Shown: positions 16,925 through 27,481, counted from the stretch's first letter. The stretch is DNA of 64,000 bases from Poseidonibacter antarcticus (GCF_003667345.1 NZ_RCWF01000002.1:1-64000), one strand, 5' to 3'. Translations and numbers: made by a program. The notes: generated by a model not told the origin, from the letters alone.

Positions 16925-19603
16925 CTATTTTAAATCTTGCCAAGAATTTCCAATGCAGCTAGACACCTTCAATGGGACGTTTAGAGTAAAAATGTTCTCC
17001 ATTATTTCTTCAAGCTCTTTCGTTATTTTTTTTACTTCTTTTTCCTCAATTTCAAAAATTAATTCATCATGAATTTGCAATAACATGCTAATTTTGTCAT
17101 TTTTCTTATATTTTTCATATATTTCTATCATTGATAACTTAATTAAATCTGCTGCACTTCCTTGAAATAATGTGTTTACTGATTCTCTTAAATAAGCAGC
17201 TTTTTGCATACCATTTGCTGAGTCAAAATCGAATAATCTTTTTCTTTTTAATAGTGTTTCAACATAACCATTTTCATAAGCAAACTCTTCAATTGATTTT
17301 AAATAATCTTTTATACTTACAAAAGCTTCAAAATATGAATCAATATATGTTTTTGCTTCTTTTGTTGTAATCCCTAAAGTATCAGCTAATTTTTTACTTC
17401 CCATTCCATATAATAATCCAAAATTAATAGATTTAGCAACACCTCTTTTTTCTTTAGCATTTTCTTCACCAAATATTTTAACAGATGTTTGATAGTGAAT
17501 ATCTTCACCTGATTTAAATGCATCAACTAAAGCTGGGTCTTCACTAAAATGAGCAAGAAGTCTTAATTCAATTTGTGAGTAATCAATTCCGACAAGTTTA
17601 TAACCATCTTTTGGTATAAATGCAGATCTAATTAAAGCTCCAGCTTCACTTCTTACAGGAATATTTTGTAGGTTAGGGTTTTTTGAACTTAATCTTCCTG
17701 TTGCAGTTCCTGTTTGAAGAAATGATGTATATATTCTGTTTTCATCATTTGATAGTCCTAATTCTAGTAATGGTTCAATATAAGTAGATTGTAATTTAAA
17801 AGCTTCTCTATATTTAAGTAATAAAGGAATAATCTCATGAGCATCATATAATTTATTTAAAACTACCTCATTTGTACTATATCCAGTTTTCGTTTTCTTT
17901 GATGGTGGTAATTTTAATGTTTCAAATAAAATTGAACCTAATTGTTTAGGTGAATTTATATTAAACTCTGTTCCTGCTGCTTGATATATTCGTGAAATTA
18001 AATTCTGTATTGTTTTAGTATTTTTTACTTTTAAATCTTCCAATACTTTAACATCAACTTTTATACCATTTTCAAACATATTTGCTAAAACATAAGTAAA
18101 TTTAAATTCTACATCCCTTGCTAGGTCTAATAAAATCTTATTATCTTCTTTTTCGAATTCTTCTAGTTGTCTGTTATAAAGTTTTAATGTCATAAGTGCA
18201 TCTTCAGCTGCATATTCACAAGCTTTTGAAACTTCAACATTTGAAAAGTTTTCACCTTTTTTTACTACATCTTTAAATGCAATCATTTTATGATCAAAAT
18301 ACTTTTCAATCTGAAAATCAAGACCTACTCTTTGAGCTGTATTTAAAAGCCATGCCATAATCATAGTATCTGCATATAGTTTTAGTTCTATTGCTAAATT
18401 AAACTTTACAACTTCATAATCATATTTAAAATTTTGTAATACTAATTTATATTCATTTAATAAGTTTATAGCTTTTTTAGCCGTTTCAATTGATACTTGT
18501 TCAGGAGCTCCTAGATAAAAGTGAGCAATAGGTACATAATATGCTTTTGTATCTTCATAGGAAAATGAAAAACCAACTATTTGGGCATTTTTTGTATCAA
18601 TATCTGTAGTTTCAGTATCAAAAGCAACTATTGAATTCTTTGGAATTGAATTAATTACTTTAAATAACTCTTTTTCATTATCTAATAAAATATATTCTGT
18701 TTTTAATTCTTCTTTAGGTTTTGGTATTTCCGTTTTATAATTTAAACCTTCTTTATTAACTCTTTCAACAACTCTATTTAAACCATATTCAATTAATGTA
18801 TCTTGAATTCTTAATATTGGATTTTCAATAGGTAAATTAAATTCTTCTAAATTATCAATACAATGACAATCTTTTGATAAAGTTACTAATTGTTTTGAAA
18901 TGTAAGCCAGTTCTTTACCTTCTGTTAAAAGTGTTTTCCATCTTTTCTTTTCAATATTTTCTAAATTATCATAGATATTATCTAAGTCATTAAATTGTTC
19001 AATTAATGCTTGAGCAGTTTTAGCACCAACTCCTTTAACTCCAGGAACATTATCAGCACTATCTCCTAATAAAGATTGATAATCAGTAAACTGCTTTGGA
19101 TAAACACCATATTTATCAAAACAAGTCTTTTCATCGATGATACTTTTTTTGATTGGATCAAATAAATAAATATCTTCTTCAATTAATTGATATAAATCTT
19201 TATCATGAGAAACAACTCTAACTTTTAAACCTTTTGCTTTTGCATCTTTTGCAATTGATGCAACAATATCATCTGCCTCAAAACCAGTTCTAATTGCAGT
19301 TTTAAAATCCATTTTTTCAATCCAATCAATCGCAATTGGAAGTTGTCTTAATAAATCTTCAGGAACATCAGGTCTATGTGCTTTGTATGCAGTATAAATA
19401 TCACTTCTAAATGTAGGTCCTTTTGCATCAAGTGCAAAAACAATATAGTCTGTTTGAAAATCTTTTCCAACATTTGAAATAAAATTCATAAATCCTGTTA
19501 ATAATCCTGTGGGAAAGCCATCTTTTGATTTTAGCGGTGGTAGAGCATAAAAACTTCTAAATAAAAATCCAAATGTATCTATAACTGTAATAGTTTTCTT
19601 CAT
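16925..19603 (-). CDS. polA: DNA polymerase I
   Basis: An 892-residue three-domain polymerase. Residues 1-290 are the 5' nuclease (GFLFRSFYALPP, DADDIV-like EADDIV, GDSADNVPGVKGVG). The 3'-5' proofreading domain keeps its catalytic residues: AFDTETTD, NFKYDYEVV and YAAEDALMTLK, so it is likely active, unlike in some polymerases I of this type. The polymerase domain shows TGRLSSKNPNLQNIP, IDYSQIELR, the KSINFGLLYGMG helix and LQIHDELIFE. It is divergent from kdsB. Confidence 0.97.
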   Translation of the reverse strand: MKKTITVIDTFGFLFRSFYALPPLKSKDGFPTGLLTGFMNFISNVGKDFQTDYIVFALDAKGPTFRSDIYTAYKAHRPDVPEDLLRQLPIAIDWIEKMDFKTAIRTGFEADDIVASIAKDAKAKGLKVRVVSHDKDLYQLIEEDIYLFDPIKKSIIDEKTCFDKYGVYPKQFTDYQSLLGDSADNVPGVKGVGAKTAQALIEQFNDLDNIYDNLENIEKKRWKTLLTEGKELAYISKQLVTLSKDCHCIDNLEEFNLPIENPILRIQDTLIEYGLNRVVERVNKEGLNYKTEIPKPKEELKTEYILLDNEKELFKVINSIPKNSIVAFDTETTDIDTKNAQIVGFSFSYEDTKAYYVPIAHFYLGAPEQVSIETAKKAINLLNEYKLVLQNFKYDYEVVKFNLAIELKLYADTMIMAWLLNTAQRVGLDFQIEKYFDHKMIAFKDVVKKGENFSNVEVSKACEYAAEDALMTLKLYNRQLEEFEKEDNKILLDLARDVEFKFTYVLANMFENGIKVDVKVLEDLKVKNTKTIQNLISRIYQAAGTEFNINSPKQLGSILFETLKLPPSKKTKTGYSTNEVVLNKLYDAHEIIPLLLKYREAFKLQSTYIEPLLELGLSNDENRIYTSFLQTGTATGRLSSKNPNLQNIPVRSEAGALIRSAFIPKDGYKLVGIDYSQIELRLLAHFSEDPALVDAFKSGEDIHYQTSVKIFGEENAKEKRGVAKSINFGLLYGMGSKKLADTLGITTKEAKTYIDSYFEAFVSIKDYLKSIEEFAYENGYVETLLKRKRLFDFDSANGMQKAAYLRESVNTLFQGSAADLIKLSMIEIYEKYKKNDKISMLLQIHDELIFEIEEKEVKKITKELEEIMENIFTLNVPLKVSSCIGNSWQDLK

Positions 19604-19639
19604 AAATTTCTTCTTTCATATTCTTCTTTAAAGATTTTA

Positions 19640-19649
19640 TATTATAATA
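19640..19649. promoter_or_regulatory. palindromic -10 shared by polA and kdsB
   Basis: TATTATAATA is a palindrome in the divergent gap, so the same base pairs read as a TATAAT box in both directions. It is the only good -10 candidate for either gene. Confidence 0.45.
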
Positions 19650-19691
19650 ATATCACTAAAAATAAGGTTTTATAAAACTTAAGGAATACAA

Positions 19692-20417
19692 ATGATTATC
19701 ATACCAGCAAGATTAAATTCAAGTCGATTTACAAATAAGATATTAGTAGATATTTTAGGTTTACCAATGGTGATTAGAACAGCTAAAAGAGTTGAATCAT
19801 TAGACAAAGTAGTAATTGCTACAGATTCACAAGAAGTGATTGATATTGCAAAAGAATATGGCTTTGATGCTGTAATGACTTCAAGTGAGCATCAAAGTGG
19901 AACAGATAGAATAAATGAAGCAGTAAACAAGTTAAATTTAAATGAAAATGAAATAATTGTAAATGTTCAAGCAGATGAACCTTTTATAGAACAAGAAGTT
20001 GTACAAGCTGTAATAAATAGAGTATCAAAAATAAAAGAAAATAATGAAGATATTATGATTGTTTCATGTCACAAAGAAATTTCTTCAGAATTTGCAGATG
20101 ATCCAAATCTTGTAAAAGTTGTAGTTGATGAGAAATCTAATGCTATATACTTCTCACGAGCAAAAGTACCATATAATAGAGATCACTATGAAAATTCTTT
20201 ATATAATGGACATTTAGGAATTTATGGTTTTACAAAGAAATCATTAAATAAATTTTGTTCACTAGAGTCATCAAAGTTAGAAAACATTGAAAAACTTGAA
20301 CAATTAAGAGCTATTGATAATGGATATAAAATTGCAATGGTAAAAGTTGAATCAAAATCTTTTGGTATTGATACACAAGAAGACCTAGATAATGCACTAA
20401 GTATTTTTAAAAAATAA
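19692..20417 (+). CDS. kdsB: 3-deoxy-manno-octulosonate cytidylyltransferase
   Basis: A 241-residue enzyme that activates Kdo as CMP-Kdo for lipid A core assembly. The nucleotide site IIPARLNSSRF at the N-terminus, VVIATDS, NVQADEPFI and YFSRAKVPYNRD are family marks. It indicates a Gram-negative envelope, in agreement with lptB in the window. AAGGAATAC precedes the ATG. Confidence 0.95.
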   Translation: MIIIPARLNSSRFTNKILVDILGLPMVIRTAKRVESLDKVVIATDSQEVIDIAKEYGFDAVMTSSEHQSGTDRINEAVNKLNLNENEIIVNVQADEPFIEQEVVQAVINRVSKIKENNEDIMIVSCHKEISSEFADDPNLVKVVVDEKSNAIYFSRAKVPYNRDHYENSLYNGHLGIYGFTKKSLNKFCSLESSKLENIEKLEQLRAIDNGYKIAMVKVESKSFGIDTQEDLDNALSIFKK

Positions 20418-20481
20418 ATTCATTATTATATATGATATAATAATGTAATAAGCATATTAAAAAAGAAAGTCAAGGGCATAA

Positions 20482-22464
20482 ATGCGTTTTAATGTATTAA
20501 TAGCAGATAAGGAGTTTACTTATCTAGATAATTTTGAAAACTATATAAAAAAAGAATTAAGAAATACAACTGTAACTCTTTCTTCTAAAAATAAAGAAAT
20601 ATTAAACTATATTAAACATTTTGACTTAGTCTTTTTAAGTATTGAATTAGATAATTATAAAGAATTATTTGATATATGTATTGAAAATAAAATATTTATT
20701 GTATTATTAATTAATAAGCAAATAAAATTAAATAAAGAATCTAATTATGTAGATTCTTTATTTAAACCAATTACTAATGATGATTTAATTTATAAAATTA
20801 AACAATATTTTAATGTTTTAAAGCAAGATATATTATTTAAACAAGAAGAAGAAATATCTAATTCAATAATTAATAATATAACAAATCCTATATTTTTTAC
20901 TGATGGTAAAAAAGTACTTTTTGCAAATGATTATTTTTATAAATTAACAAATTGTAAGTCAATAAAAGCTATAAATAAGAAATATCTTGAAATATCTGAT
21001 ATATTTATTGAGTATGAAAATTATTTCACTAATTTAAATTCTAATTGGCTAGAGAAATCTTCACAAGAAACTTTAAATGTATGTATTAAAGACGCAGAAA
21101 ATAAGAATAAATTCTTTACTTTACAAAAAGTTCCTCTATCTTATAATAATAGCAATCTTATTTTATTAAATGATATTAGTCATCAAATTAATCATAAAAA
21201 GGAATTATTTAAACTTTTATATACTGATAATTTGACAAATCTTCCTAATAGGTCAAAATTAATAAAAAAACTACAAGATAATCAAAATTTATTTTTAAAA
21301 TCTATTTGTATACTTGACATTAATTCATTTAAAGAAATAAATGATTTCTATGGTCATTATGCTGGAGATTTTATATTAAAAGAACTAGGTAATTTAATAA
21401 AGAAAAATATTGATAAATTTCCCAATTTAAAATTATATAAGTTTCCTTCTGATACATATTGTATAACAAATAGTGAAAATAATAAAGAAAAATTTTTTAA
21501 AAAAATAAAGAAAATATTAGAATTAGCATATAAAACCGTTTTCATTTTTGATCAATATGAAATTGATATTAGATTAACAGCAGGTATATCTTTTTCTAAT
21601 AAAAACAATAAACTCATTACTGCTGATATTGCACTACAATCAGCAAAAAAAGATCATAAAGATTATATGATTTTTTATGATGAGTTAGATAGATTAGAAG
21701 AGTATGAAAATAATATGTTATGGACTAAAAAATTAAAATCTGCATTTATAAAAGATAATATTGAAGTATATTTTCAACCTTTAATTAATAATTTAAACTT
21801 AAAAGTTGAAAAATATGAATGTTTAGTTAGATTAATTGAAGAAGATGGAAAAGTAATTACTCCTTTTTTCTTCTTAGATATATCAAAAAAATCTAATCAG
21901 TATACAAAATTAACTAAGATTGTTATAGAAAAATCTTTTAAAAAATTTGTTAAATTACCATTTGAATTTTCAGTAAATATTTCGTATGAAGATATTGAAA
22001 ATCCAGATTTTTTAATTTTTATAAAAGAAATGCTAGGAATATATAATGTAGCAGAAAAAGTTGTTTTTGAAATACTAGAAGATGAAAATATAAAAAATTA
22101 TAATCTTTTAAGTACATTTATTGATGAAGTAAAAATTTTAGGATGTAAAGTAGCAATTGATGATTTTGGTTCAGGATACTCTAATTTTGAGCACTTATTA
22201 AAAATGAATGTTGATTATTTAAAAATTGATGCATCATTAATTAAAAATATTGCTACAGATGAAAACTCATATAAAATAACGAAAACAATAATTGAATTTG
22301 CAAAAAGTTTAAATCTAAAAACTATTGCTGAATATGTAGAGAATAAAGAAATATTTGAATTAACAAAAGAGTTAGGAGTTGATTATTCTCAAGGATATTA
22401 TTTTTCAGAACCAATTGCACACCCTGAAATAGTTGATTTTAACAATGGAAATTTTAGTGAATAA
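20482..22464 (+). CDS. EAL-domain c-di-GMP phosphodiesterase with pseudo-receiver and degenerate GGDEF
   Basis: A 660-residue cytoplasmic protein. Residues 1-115 resemble a receiver domain, but the phosphoacceptor Asp is Ser53 (LVFLSIEL). A PAS-like region follows (about 125-240). The GGDEF domain (about 245-400) begins with DNLTNLPNR but has PSDTY in the active loop, so it should not make c-di-GMP. The EAL domain (about 415-650) has ECL for EAL and keeps the expected acidic and metal residues: NISYEDI, FEILED, AIDDFGSGYSN, LKIDASL, TIAEYVE and YSQGYYFSEP. Net phosphodiesterase activity is likely. It overlaps the next cyclase gene by a few bases. Confidence 0.85.
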   Translation: MRFNVLIADKEFTYLDNFENYIKKELRNTTVTLSSKNKEILNYIKHFDLVFLSIELDNYKELFDICIENKIFIVLLINKQIKLNKESNYVDSLFKPITNDDLIYKIKQYFNVLKQDILFKQEEEISNSIINNITNPIFFTDGKKVLFANDYFYKLTNCKSIKAINKKYLEISDIFIEYENYFTNLNSNWLEKSSQETLNVCIKDAENKNKFFTLQKVPLSYNNSNLILLNDISHQINHKKELFKLLYTDNLTNLPNRSKLIKKLQDNQNLFLKSICILDINSFKEINDFYGHYAGDFILKELGNLIKKNIDKFPNLKLYKFPSDTYCITNSENNKEKFFKKIKKILELAYKTVFIFDQYEIDIRLTAGISFSNKNNKLITADIALQSAKKDHKDYMIFYDELDRLEEYENNMLWTKKLKSAFIKDNIEVYFQPLINNLNLKVEKYECLVRLIEEDGKVITPFFFLDISKKSNQYTKLTKIVIEKSFKKFVKLPFEFSVNISYEDIENPDFLIFIKEMLGIYNVAEKVVFEILEDENIKNYNLLSTFIDEVKILGCKVAIDDFGSGYSNFEHLLKMNVDYLKIDASLIKNIATDENSYKITKTIIEFAKSLNLKTIAEYVENKEIFELTKELGVDYSQGYYFSEPIAHPEIVDFNNGNFSE

Positions 22465-23776
22465 AGATATAGTAAAAAATATAACAGTTTTATATGTTGA
22501 AGATGAAAAAGATGTACGTGAATTTACAGCTAAACTTTTGGGTTCATTAGTTAAAAAAGTTTATTCAGCAGAAGATGGACTTGATGGATTAAAACAATTT
22601 AAAGAAAATATTAATGATATAGATTTAATTGTTTCAGATATAAATATGCCTAAAATGGATGGTCTTAAAATGTGTTCTTTAATAAAAGATATAAATAAAA
22701 ATATTCCTATTGTAATAACAAGTGCACATAATGATCCTCATTTCCTTAATAAGGCTATACAAATAGGGATTAGTACATACGCTATGAAACCAATTGATTT
22801 ATACCAGCTTGTTGAAAGTATGATAAAAGCAATTGAACCAATTTATTTAAAAAATCAATTAGCTCAATTAAAAATATCTTTAGAAAGCCGAGTAGATACT
22901 GAAATACAAAAAATTAAATCAATACTTGATGCTCAAGATAATATTATTATACTGTCAAATAAAGAAACTATTAATATAGTAAATAAAAGATTCCTAGAGT
23001 TCTTTAAAGTAGATTCTATAGAAGAATTTATAAATTCTTATAATAGTATTTTTGATCTTTTTATCAAAGAGTATGGATTTATTTCAAAAGATATTCTATC
23101 AAAAAATGATTCATATTATGAGTTTATAAAAAATTTAGCAGAAGTTGATAGTGTAATAAAAATTAAGAATTCACAAAATGAAGATAGAATATTTACTATA
23201 AATATAGATAATTATGATGAATCAAATGATTTTTATGTTGTATCACTAACTGATATTACAGAAATAAAAGAAAAATCAAACTTATTAGAATATCAAGCAT
23301 CTCATGATACTTTAACAGGATTATTTAATAGAAACAAATTTAATTCATTATTAGGGAAAGAGATTAGAAGATCAAGTAGATACCGAAACAACTTATCTTT
23401 AATATTATTTGATATTGATTTTTTTAAAATAGTCAATGATGAATATGGTCATCAAATTGGAGATGAGGTATTAAAAGAAATTGCAAAGCTTATAACTCAA
23501 AATGTAAGAGAACATGATACTATAGTTAGATGGGGAGGAGAAGAATTTTTACTACTACTACCTGAAACAGATTTAAAAGGGGCTAGTATTGTTGCAGAAA
23601 AAATCAGAATTACTATTTATAAACAACCTTTAACAAAATTTAAATTAAACATAACAGCTAGCTTTGGAGTATCAATTTTAAAAGATGATGATACAGAAGA
23701 AAGTTTTATTTCTAGAAGTGATGAGGCATTATATGAAGCAAAAGAAACAGGACGAAATAAAGTAGTAACAAAATAA
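22457..23776 (+). CDS. response-regulator diguanylate cyclase (REC-PAS-GGDEF)
   Basis: About 439 residues. The receiver domain is complete (VEDEKD, Asp in LIVSDINMP, MKPID). A PAS-like domain (about 150-270) leads to a GGDEF domain with DTLTGLFNR, RWGGEEF and the inhibitory site RxxD (REHD) five residues before GGEEF, so it is probably an active, product-inhibited cyclase. I prefer the GTG at 22457, which has a GGA site at the usual distance; ATGs at 22433 and 22445 are alternatives. The start lies inside the end of the phosphodiesterase gene, which couples synthesis and breakdown of c-di-GMP. Confidence 0.9.
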   Translation: MNKDIVKNITVLYVEDEKDVREFTAKLLGSLVKKVYSAEDGLDGLKQFKENINDIDLIVSDINMPKMDGLKMCSLIKDINKNIPIVITSAHNDPHFLNKAIQIGISTYAMKPIDLYQLVESMIKAIEPIYLKNQLAQLKISLESRVDTEIQKIKSILDAQDNIIILSNKETINIVNKRFLEFFKVDSIEEFINSYNSIFDLFIKEYGFISKDILSKNDSYYEFIKNLAEVDSVIKIKNSQNEDRIFTINIDNYDESNDFYVVSLTDITEIKEKSNLLEYQASHDTLTGLFNRNKFNSLLGKEIRRSSRYRNNLSLILFDIDFFKIVNDEYGHQIGDEVLKEIAKLITQNVREHDTIVRWGGEEFLLLLPETDLKGASIVAEKIRITIYKQPLTKFKLNITASFGVSILKDDDTEESFISRSDEALYEAKETGRNKVVTK

Positions 23777-23800
23777 CCGTTTCTACTTTAATAGACATTA

Positions 23801-24523
23801 TTAAAAGTTAAAATCTTCTCCTAAATAATGTTCTCGTACTTTTTTATCATTCTTAATTTCATTACTTGTACCACTAGCAAGTAATGCCCCTGCTTTCATT
23901 ACATAAGCTCTATCACAAATTTCTAATGTTTCTCTTACATTATGGTCTGTTATTAAAACTCCAATATTGATTTTTGTTAATTGTGCAATAATTTCTTGAA
24001 TATCTTTTACTGCAATTGGATCAACACCAGCAAAAGGTTCATCAAGTAAAAGAAATTTAGGATGAGAAACTAAAGCTCTTGCTATTTCAGTTCTTCTTCG
24101 CTCACCTCCAGATAAAGAAACACCTTTTCTTTGTCTAATTGGTTCGATATTAAAAACTTCTAATAATTCTTCAACTCTTTTATGTTGTTCTTCCTTATCT
24201 TTTGTAATAATTTGTGCAGCTAACATAAGATTATCTTCAACAGATAAATCCTTAAAAATAGAAGACTCTTGTGGTAAATACCCTATTCCTTTTAAAGCTC
24301 TTTTGTGTAAAGGTAAAGAGGTAATATCTTTATCATCAAAATAGACTTCTCCACTAGTTGGTTTTACTAAGCCACAAACTGTATAAAATGTTGTTGTTTT
24401 ACCTGCCCCATTAGGTCCTAATAAACCAACAATCTCTCCTGAATTTACTTCAAGAGAAATACCATGTAATATCTGTGTTTTTTTTATACTTTTTGTTATT
24501 TTATTAATATGTAATTTATGCAT
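23801..24523 (-). CDS. lptB: LPS export ABC transporter ATP-binding protein
   Basis: A 240-residue ATPase that powers the LptFG extraction of lipopolysaccharide. Walker A GPNGAGKTTT, signature SLSGGERRRTEIARAL, Walker B LLLDEPFAGVDP and the H-loop ITDHNVRETL are complete; FAGVDPIAV and GERRRTE are typical of LptB. It overlaps the end of tsaE by eight bases. LptA, C, F and G are not in the window. Confidence 0.95.
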   Translation of the reverse strand: MHKLHINKITKSIKKTQILHGISLEVNSGEIVGLLGPNGAGKTTTFYTVCGLVKPTSGEVYFDDKDITSLPLHKRALKGIGYLPQESSIFKDLSVEDNLMLAAQIITKDKEEQHKRVEELLEVFNIEPIRQRKGVSLSGGERRRTEIARALVSHPKFLLLDEPFAGVDPIAVKDIQEIIAQLTKINIGVLITDHNVRETLEICDRAYVMKAGALLASGTSNEIKNDKKVREHYLGEDFNF

Positions 24524-24932
24524 TTATTTTATATAACCTCTTATTCTCTAACTTATCTATTTCAAGTAAAATTACTCTATAACCATAATCTTTAAGTAAA
24601 TCTTCTAATCTTTCATCGCCCCACTCAACAAAGTGAAGACCATTTTTCTCAAATTCTTCAAGCATACCTAAAGATATAAATTCATTTAATGTTTTATTAT
24701 AGACATCATAATGATAAATTTTATCTGAATAAACAGCTTGCAAGCTAAACGTTGGAGATGTTACTAAATCATCTAATTCTAAATATTTCACAAAGTTTTT
24801 AACAAAAGTAGTTTTTCCACTTGCTAAATCACCTCTTAATATAATAATAGTATCTTCGTTATTTATTAAATTAGCTAAATATTTAACAGCTATATCTATT
24901 TGATTTAATTCTAGTTCAAATTTTTCTAACAA
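24516..24932 (-). CDS. tsaE: tRNA threonylcarbamoyladenosine biosynthesis ATPase
   Basis: A 138-residue P-loop protein needed with TsaB and TsaD for the t6A modification of ANN-decoding tRNAs. The Walker A is RGDLASGKTTFVKNF (about 34-48), with SPTFSLQAVY and the family motif HYDVYN, then EWGDE near the C-terminus. Size is normal. It overlaps lptB and sits eight bases after trpD. Confidence 0.94.
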   Translation of the reverse strand: MLEKFELELNQIDIAVKYLANLINNEDTIIILRGDLASGKTTFVKNFVKYLELDDLVTSPTFSLQAVYSDKIYHYDVYNKTLNEFISLGMLEEFEKNGLHFVEWGDERLEDLLKDYGYRVILLEIDKLENKRLYKINA

Positions 24933-24940
24933 AATAATTC

Positions 24941-25924
24941 TTATGATAACTGATTAGATATTTTAATTAATTCATCAAGCTTTCTTTCTGCTCTTTGACT
25001 TAAGATAGCATCTTTAGCAATTTCTATACCATCTTGAAAATCTCTTGCTTTTTCATCAACAATTAAAGCTGCGGCTGTATTTAATAAGACAACATCAAGT
25101 TTTGGACCCGATATTTTATTTGTTAATATATCTCTTGTTAATTTTGCATTAAATTCCGGTCCTTGGCCTACTATATCATCCATATTTGATAAAGTAATTC
25201 CATAATGTTCGGGATTAATCTCTATATCTTTTATTTTACCACTAATTAATAATGTGGCTTGTGTTATATCAGAAACTGAAATTTCATCCATTCCGTCATT
25301 TGATGATAAAATCATAGCTCTTTTTGTATCTAACATATCAAGAGCTGCAGCTATTCTATTAATATAATTTTTATCAAAAACACCAACTACTTCTTTTTTT
25401 ACACCAGCTGGATTACATAGAGGTCCTAAAATATTCATTATAGTTCTATGTGGAATTGATTTTCTAATTGGTGTGATATATTTCATTGCAGGATGATGAT
25501 TTGCTGCAAACATAAATGCAAAACCAGTTTCTTCTAGCATTTTTGCATTATTCTCTAATGATAAGTTTAAATTCATTCCCAAAGCTTCAAGCATATCAGC
25601 ACTTCCAGATTTACTTGTTACACTTCTATTTCCATGCTTAGCTACGATAGAACCTGTTGCTGCTAAAAGTAGCGAAACTGTTGATGAAATATTAAAACTA
25701 TAACTTTTATCTCCACCTGTTCCTACTACATCTATTGCTTTATTTCTTAAGTCTTCATGAATAGGAAGAGGAATAAGATGATCTCTCATTGCACTAGCAG
25801 CTCCTGCAATTTCAGCTGCTGTTTCACCTCTTTCATAAAGTTCTAATAAATACTCTTTTACTTCTTCATGAGGTAATCTATCTTCAAATATATCATCAAA
25901 CTTTAATTTGGTTGCATTAAACAT
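24941..25924 (-). CDS. trpD: anthranilate phosphoribosyltransferase
   Basis: A 327-residue enzyme that joins anthranilate to PRPP in tryptophan synthesis. The PRPP loop DVVGTGGDKSYSFNISST (about 66-83), KHGNRSVTSKSGSADMLE, and the RTIMNILGPLCNPAG block are the family marks. It has no glutamine amidotransferase domain. It is apart from other trp genes, in a unit S4 gene-trpD-tsaE-lptB, with an 8-base overlap to the S4 gene upstream. Confidence 0.95.
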   Translation of the reverse strand: MFNATKLKFDDIFEDRLPHEEVKEYLLELYERGETAAEIAGAASAMRDHLIPLPIHEDLRNKAIDVVGTGGDKSYSFNISSTVSLLLAATGSIVAKHGNRSVTSKSGSADMLEALGMNLNLSLENNAKMLEETGFAFMFAANHHPAMKYITPIRKSIPHRTIMNILGPLCNPAGVKKEVVGVFDKNYINRIAAALDMLDTKRAMILSSNDGMDEISVSDITQATLLISGKIKDIEINPEHYGITLSNMDDIVGQGPEFNAKLTRDILTNKISGPKLDVVLLNTAAALIVDEKARDFQDGIEIAKDAILSQRAERKLDELIKISNQLS

Positions 25925-26171
25925 TATCTATCCTTTCTACATACTCATCCATTTTTGATTTAGGTGTTGATTTAACTGTTGGTATTTGTAATACCTTAAA
26001 TTTTTCACTTCTTTCAAGATATTTTATCTCTATAATATCTCCAACTTTTACTTCTTTTGCTTTTTTCACAGGTACATCATTTATAAAAACAACTTTATGT
26101 TCAAGCATATCTTCAGCTACTGCTCTTCGTTTTGTAATATTAACGGCATTTAAAAATTTATCTATTCTCAT
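25917..26171 (-). CDS. S4-domain RNA-binding protein
   Basis: An 84-residue protein that is one S4 domain: MRIDKFLNAVNITKRR, the VFINDVPVKKAKEVKVGD core and IEIKYLERSEKF. It resembles RqcP/Hsp15-type proteins, which bind the large ribosomal subunit or nascent-chain-tRNA complexes in stalled-ribosome rescue. Which of these roles holds here is open. It is the first gene of the minus-strand unit and is divergent from argG. Confidence 0.88.
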   Translation of the reverse strand: MRIDKFLNAVNITKRRAVAEDMLEHKVVFINDVPVKKAKEVKVGDIIEIKYLERSEKFKVLQIPTVKSTPKSKMDEYVERIDNV

Positions 26172-26239
26172 AAAGAAGATTATAGCAAAAATTAGTTAAA
26201 ATAACACTCAAAAAATAATGATAATCATAGGATAAATTT

Positions 26240-27481
26240 ATGAGCAAAAAAGATGTTAAAAAAGTAGTATTAGCTTACAGTGGTGGGCTTGATACTTCAG
26301 TTATTTTAAAATGGCTACAAGATGAGTATAATGCAGAAGTTATTACATTTACAGCAGACTTAGGTCAAGGTGAAGAAGTTGAACCAGCAAGAGAAAAAGC
26401 ACTGGCAATGGGAATTAAACCTGAAAATATCTTTATATTAGATATTAGAGAAGAATTTGTAAAAGATTATGTTTTCCCAATGTTTAGAGCAAATGCTATT
26501 TATGAAGGTGAATATTTATTAGGTACTTCAATAGCTCGTCCTTTAATTTCAAAAAAACAAATTGAAATTGCACATAAAATGGGAGCAGATGCTGTTTCTC
26601 ATGGAGCAACAGGAAAAGGAAATGATCAAGTTAGATTTGAACTAGGTTACTTAGGATTAGATTCTGAAATTACTGTTATTGCACCTTGGAGAGAATGGGA
26701 TTTAAATTCTAGAGAAAAATTACTTGCGTATGCAGCTAAAAATGGAATTAAAATTGATAAAAAACATTTAGATGAAAATGGTAATCCAGCAGTTAGTCCA
26801 TACTCTATGGATGCTAATCTTTTACATATTTCATATGAAGGTTTAAGCTTAGAAGATCCAAATGCAGAACCTGAAGAAGCAATGTGGTTATGGTCAGTTT
26901 CACCTGAAAATGCACCTGATAAAGCTGAATATATTACAATTGGATATAAAAATGGTGATCCAATTTCAATTAATGGTGAAGAAATGTCACCTGCTACAAT
27001 TTTAAAAACATTAAATGAATATGGTAATAAACATGGTATTGGAAGAATTGATATTGTTGAAAATAGATATGTTGGTATGAAAGCTCGTGGTTGTTATGAA
27101 ACTCCAGGTGGGACTATTATGTTAAAAGGACATAGAGCAATTGAATCTATTACATTAGATAGAGAAGCTGCACATTTAAAAGATGAATTAATGCCTAAAT
27201 ATGCAAAATTAATTTATCAAGGGTATTGGTATTCACCTGAGAGAGAAATGCTTCAAGCTGCAATTGATGCAACTCAAAAAGATGTTGAAGGTACTGTAAA
27301 ACTTAAACTTTATAAAGGTAATGTAATTGTTGTAGGAAGAGAATCTGAAAAATCTTTATTCTCTCAAGCACACTCTACTTTTGAAGAAGATGAAGTATAT
27401 AATCAAAAAGATGCAGAAGGATTTATTAGACTTAATGCATTAAGATTTATAATTGCAGGACAAATGAAAAACAAAAAATAA
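26240..27481 (+). CDS. argG: argininosuccinate synthase
   Basis: A 413-residue enzyme that joins citrulline and aspartate with ATP. The PP-loop [15 protein letters not shown] near the N-terminus, [43 protein letters not shown] and the [13 protein letters not shown] block are all present. Length is normal. An AGGATAAATTT site precedes the ATG; the stop lies within a terminator stem. Confidence 0.97.
   Translation: MSKKDVKKVVLAYSGGLDTSVILKWLQDEYNAEVITFTADLGQGEEVEPAREKALAMGIKPENIFILDIREEFVKDYVFPMFRANAIYEGEYLLGTSIARPLISKKQIEIAHKMGADAVSHGATGKGNDQVRFELGYLGLDSEITVIAPWREWDLNSREKLLAYAAKNGIKIDKKHLDENGNPAVSPYSMDANLLHISYEGLSLEDPNAEPEEAMWLWSVSPENAPDKAEYITIGYKNGDPISINGEEMSPATILKTLNEYGNKHGIGRIDIVENRYVGMKARGCYETPGGTIMLKGHRAIESITLDREAAHLKDELMPKYAKLIYQGYWYSPEREMLQAAIDATQKDVEGTVKLKLYKGNVIVVGRESEKSLFSQAHSTFEEDEVYNQKDAEGFIRLNALRFIIAGQMKNKK

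Noticed and set aside
26214-26232. Fur-box-like sequence (TAATGATAATCAT core) just before argG
   Set aside because: About 15 of 19 bases fit the classic Fur box, but such matches are common in DNA this AT-rich, the site overlaps the ribosome site, and argG is not an expected Fur target.
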